Origin: Clostridia bacterium | Lineage (GTDB): Bacteria; Bacillota; Clostridia; Oscillospirales; Butyricicoccaceae | Direction: 5' to 3' | Assembly (NCBI GenBank): GCA_017547995.1 | Contig: JAFYNW010000061.1 | Location: 1 to 5,675, forward strand | DNA length: 5,675 nucleotides | Part shown: positions 4,672-5,675 of the stretch, piece by piece | Numbering within the stretch: position 1 is the stretch's first letter | Layout: the number at the start of each line of letters is the position of its first letter | Notes under the pieces: model-generated | What the model was told of the DNA's origin: nothing | Databases searched by the model: none | Seen by the model: the letters and a program-made list of their open reading frames with translations, nothing else | Program-made: the position numbers and the translations under genes

Positions 4672-4702
4672 CCCCATGGGAAAAATCCCGTGGGGATTTT
4701 TT
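4672..4702 (+). terminator. Strong terminator of the membrane-anchored protein gene
   Basis: CCCCATGGGA (4672-4681) pairs with TCCCGTGGGG (4686-4695), a 10-bp stem with one T.G pair and an AAAA loop, followed by six T (4697-4702). It lies 6 nt after the stop codon. Confidence 0.96.
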
Positions 4703-4735
4703 ATGGTGCAAGGGCGGGCATTGTAGGGACCGACA

Positions 4736-4773
4736 AATGAATGATGAATGGTGAAGAATGAAAAATGAATAAT
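4736..4773 (+). repeat. Purine-rich imperfect ATGAA repeat tract
   Basis: Imperfect repetitions of ATGAAT/GTGAAGA on one strand, with few pyrimidines other than T. It directly precedes the composite repeat at 4777-4827. A similar tract (GAAAAGTGAAGAGG on the minus strand, about 5230-5250) directly precedes the other GGTATC hairpin, and GAAAAGTGAA also occurs at 3949-3958. The preceding 4703-4735 holds a broken GTAGGGACCG REP head (4723-4732) but no gene. Confidence 0.55.
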
Positions 4774-4776
4774 TTT

Positions 4777-4827
4777 GGTATCTGCGATGCATTGATTAAG
4801 CGGTACGTCATAAATGCCGTACCCTAC
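4777..4827 (+). repeat. Composite repeat: GGTATC..GATGC hairpin plus REP-like unit
   Basis: GGTATCTGCGATGCATT (4777-4793), a short AT linker, then a REP-like unit on the minus strand (4800-4827) with stem GGTACG/CGTACC, T.C mismatch and CAT/ATG. It matches 3636-3687 over almost its full length, with an A/T change in the linker, one G indel, and one stem change. The REP part is identical in sequence to 190-217. Confidence 0.88.
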
Positions 4828-4832
4828 AGTTT

Positions 4833-4859
4833 GTCGACGAGAGCAATGCTCGCTCCTAC
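4833..4859 (-). repeat. Degenerate REP-like unit
   Basis: CTAC (4856-4859) is the GTAG head on the minus strand. The core GAGCAATGCTC (4841-4851) matches the core of 2025-2049, but the outer stem is disrupted and the CCGC tail has been lost. It is linked to the preceding unit by AGTTTGT, a join also seen after other units (CTACAGTTTG at 5169 and 5288). Confidence 0.6.
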
Positions 4860-4865
4860 AATTTA

Positions 4866-5050
4866 ATGACATATAGAGCAGTAACCTGCCCCAATCTGTC
4901 CATTTGTGAGGAACGAACACACAAGGGGTCCAGGGGTGTCCCCTCCGGTCGATAGAGGGTCCGGGAGAACGAAAGTCCCGGGGCATCTTTGTTTCTTTTG
5001 GGCAAACATAAAGAAATCGTCGAAGACGTCCCTCGATTTATCGAGGCTGA
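4866..5050. other. Hairpin-rich extragenic segment, no supported gene
   Basis: This 185-nt stretch contains a row of small stems: CCCTC/GAGGG (4941-4945 with 4955-4959), CCGGGA/TCCCGG (4961-4966 with 4976-4981), TGTTT/AAACA (4990-4994 with 5004-5008), CGTC-GAA-GACG (5018-5028) and CCTCGAT-TT-ATCGAGG (5031-5046). It is more GC-rich in its middle than the flanks. The open frames through it have no start signal or family features. I believe similar GGGGTCC..GGTGTCCCC segments occur between genes in related genomes, but that is memory. It may be a decayed larger repeat or an untranslated RNA. Confidence 0.45.
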
Positions 5051-5099
5051 AATCTTTTCTCTTAATATGAGCTTTGCCCTGTAATCAAGACTCAAATCA

Positions 5100-5143
5100 C
5101 CTCATCCGTCAACTTCGTTGCCACCTTCTCCTCGAGGGGAAGG
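5100..5143. repeat. Extragenic repeat with two hairpins
   Basis: Starts CCTCATCCGTC, then CAAC-TTC-GTTG (5110-5120) and CCTTC..GAAGG (5124-5143) with a CC-TCGA-GG centre. The frame CTCATCCGTC(N)..CCTTC..GAAGG is familiar to me as a dispersed extragenic repeat in gut Clostridia (from memory, unverified). Confidence 0.5.
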
Positions 5144-5147
5144 CTCA

Positions 5148-5200
5148 GGCTGAAATGGGTATCAGCCCCTACAGTTTGCAGTGAGGGCATTGCTCGTCCG
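5148..5200. repeat. Two degenerate REP-like units
   Basis: The left part (5148-5172, minus) has CTAC at 5169-5172 and stem GGCTGA/TCAGCC but lacks the CCGC tail. The right part (5181-5200, plus) retains GGGCATTGCTCGTCCG, the core of the 25-nt class, with a damaged head (GTGAG in place of GTAGG). They are joined by AGTTTGCA. They appear to be decaying copies. Confidence 0.55.
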
Positions 5201-5204
5201 TTCT

Positions 5205-5226
5205 ATTAAATGCATCGCAGATACCA
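5205..5226 (-). repeat. Third copy of the GGTATC..GATGC hairpin
   Basis: On the minus strand GGTATCTGCGATGCATT is an exact match to 3636-3652 and 4777-4793, again followed by an AT linker and then a (degenerate) REP-like unit at 5181-5200. The order hairpin, linker, REP unit is the same in all three copies. Confidence 0.85.
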
Positions 5227-5263
5227 TACCTCTTCACTTTTCACTTTTACTTATAACCTTCTT

Positions 5264-5291
5264 GCGGGACGCCGAGGGCGTCGTCCCCTAC
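5264..5291 (-). repeat. Solo REP-like palindrome near metK
   Basis: CTAC at 5288-5291 is the minus-strand GTAG. Stem GGGACG/CGTCCC, C5272.T5281 mismatch, inner CG/CG around AGGG, terminal GC. It differs from 3708-3735 essentially only by the exchange of the two mismatched bases. Confidence 0.88.
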
Positions 5292-5331
5292 AGTTTGCAG
5301 TGGCAAGCAGTCCCCTCCCTGCAATACACAA

Positions 5332-5357
5332 AAAAGCCACCCGATGGGGTGGCTTTT
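5332..5357 (-). terminator. metK terminator (probably bidirectional)
   Basis: GCCACCC (5336-5342) and GGGTGGC (5347-5353) form a 7-bp stem with GATG loop, extended by AAAA/TTTT. On the minus strand it is followed by six T and starts about 10 nt after the metK stop. Confidence 0.94.
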
Positions 5358-5367
5358 GCTTGTTAAA

Positions 5368-5675
5368 TTAAAGATTGTTCTTAAGTTCTTCTGCCTTGTC
5401 TGTGAGTTCCCACTTTACGCCGAGGTCTTCTCTGCCCATGTGACCGTATGCAGCAAGCTTTCTGTAGATTGGCTTGCGGAGGTCGAGAGTTTCGATGATA
5501 GCCTTTGGACGAAGGTCGAATGTCTTTTCAACAGCTGCTGTAATCTTTTCAACAGGAACTGTGTTTGTGCCGAATGTTTCAACCATGATGGAAACAGGCT
5601 TTGCGATACCGATAGCGTATGCAAGCTGAACTTCACATCTGCTTGCAAGACCTGCAGCAACGATGTTCTTTGCAA
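5368..5675 (-). CDS. metK: S-adenosylmethionine synthetase, C-terminal part (gene continues past the window)
   Basis: The last 101 residues of MetK, the cytoplasmic enzyme that makes S-adenosylmethionine from methionine and ATP. The frame is open to the right edge, so the 5' end lies outside; a Met at 5586 is internal and not the start. The visible part begins AKNIVAAGLASRCEVQLAYA and continues with the conserved SIMVETFGT, the FDLRP and LDLRKPIY segments and AYGHMGRED, all matching the C-terminal domain of bacterial MetK in order. The tail ends shortly after the LTDKAEELK segment, as in the family. It is followed by a strong terminator. A SAM-responsive leader would be off the window, so regulation cannot be judged. 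Confidence 0.97.
   Translation of the reverse strand, partial: AKNIVAAGLASRCEVQLAYAIGIAKPVSIMVETFGTNTVPVEKITAAVEKTFDLRPKAIIETLDLRKPIYRKLAAYGHMGREDLGVKWELTDKAEELKNNL

Noticed and set aside
4129..4986. Long minus-strand open frame
   Set aside because: It is antisense to the membrane-anchored protein gene, crosses its terminator and REP units, and shows no family features.
5181..5366. Plus-strand open frame before metK
   Set aside because: It is composed of a degenerate REP unit, a repeat hairpin and the metK terminator.

Overview
The window looks like a piece of chromosome from a Clostridia-type Bacillota, probably an Oscillospiraceae/Ruminococcaceae relative from the gut. This is inferred from moderate GC, AAAGGAG-like ribosome binding sites, textbook sigma-A promoters (TTGACA-17-TATAAT class), the ZapA and S15 sequence types, and the kind of intergenic repeats. 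The genus cannot be named from the sequence alone.

Layout: six protein genes are supported. On the minus strand lie rpsO (ribosomal protein S15), a CYTH-domain triphosphatase/cyclase-fold protein, a full-length MATE-family efflux transporter, and at the right edge the C-terminal third of metK (S-adenosylmethionine synthetase). On the plus strand lie zapA (FtsZ-ring stabiliser) and an unrecognised single-membrane-segment protein. Every complete gene has its own promoter and its own terminator, so the genes appear monocistronic. The CYTH gene and zapA diverge from physically overlapping promoters. The MATE gene and the unknown membrane protein diverge from a second promoter pair about 50 bp apart. 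The genes share no evident pathway; they are housekeeping, envelope and transport functions.

The striking content is between the genes. About a third of the window is extragenic and filled with small structured repeats. (1) A REP-like family of 25-29 nt imperfect palindromes, each starting GTAG and ending CCGC, has ten well-preserved copies plus one single solo copy near metK (eleven in all) and several degenerate ones. They occur as head-to-head or tail-to-tail pairs and as solos, with covarying stems and a retained G.A mismatch. This is the organisation known for REP/RAYT systems. (2) At 270-485 is an array of ten small hairpins, nearly all with three-base loops, whose stems all differ. They are joined by a constant linker ATGAATT in the left half and its reverse complement AATTCAT in the right half, so the whole block can fold as one nested multi-arm structure. 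(3) A second array at 3559-3650, with linker GTTATATT, has the same logic and lies in the long leader of the MATE gene, interwoven with REP units. (4) A 51-52 nt composite repeat joins a GGTATC..GATGC hairpin to a REP unit.

Other regulatory points are competing stems in the rpsO leader (possible S15 autoregulation), a strong distal promoter giving the MATE gene a leader of about 365 nt, and a structured 3' end after zapA. The most novel signal is the hairpin/linker array and its relation to the REP-like units. No mobile-element protein, CRISPR array, tRNA or rRNA is present.
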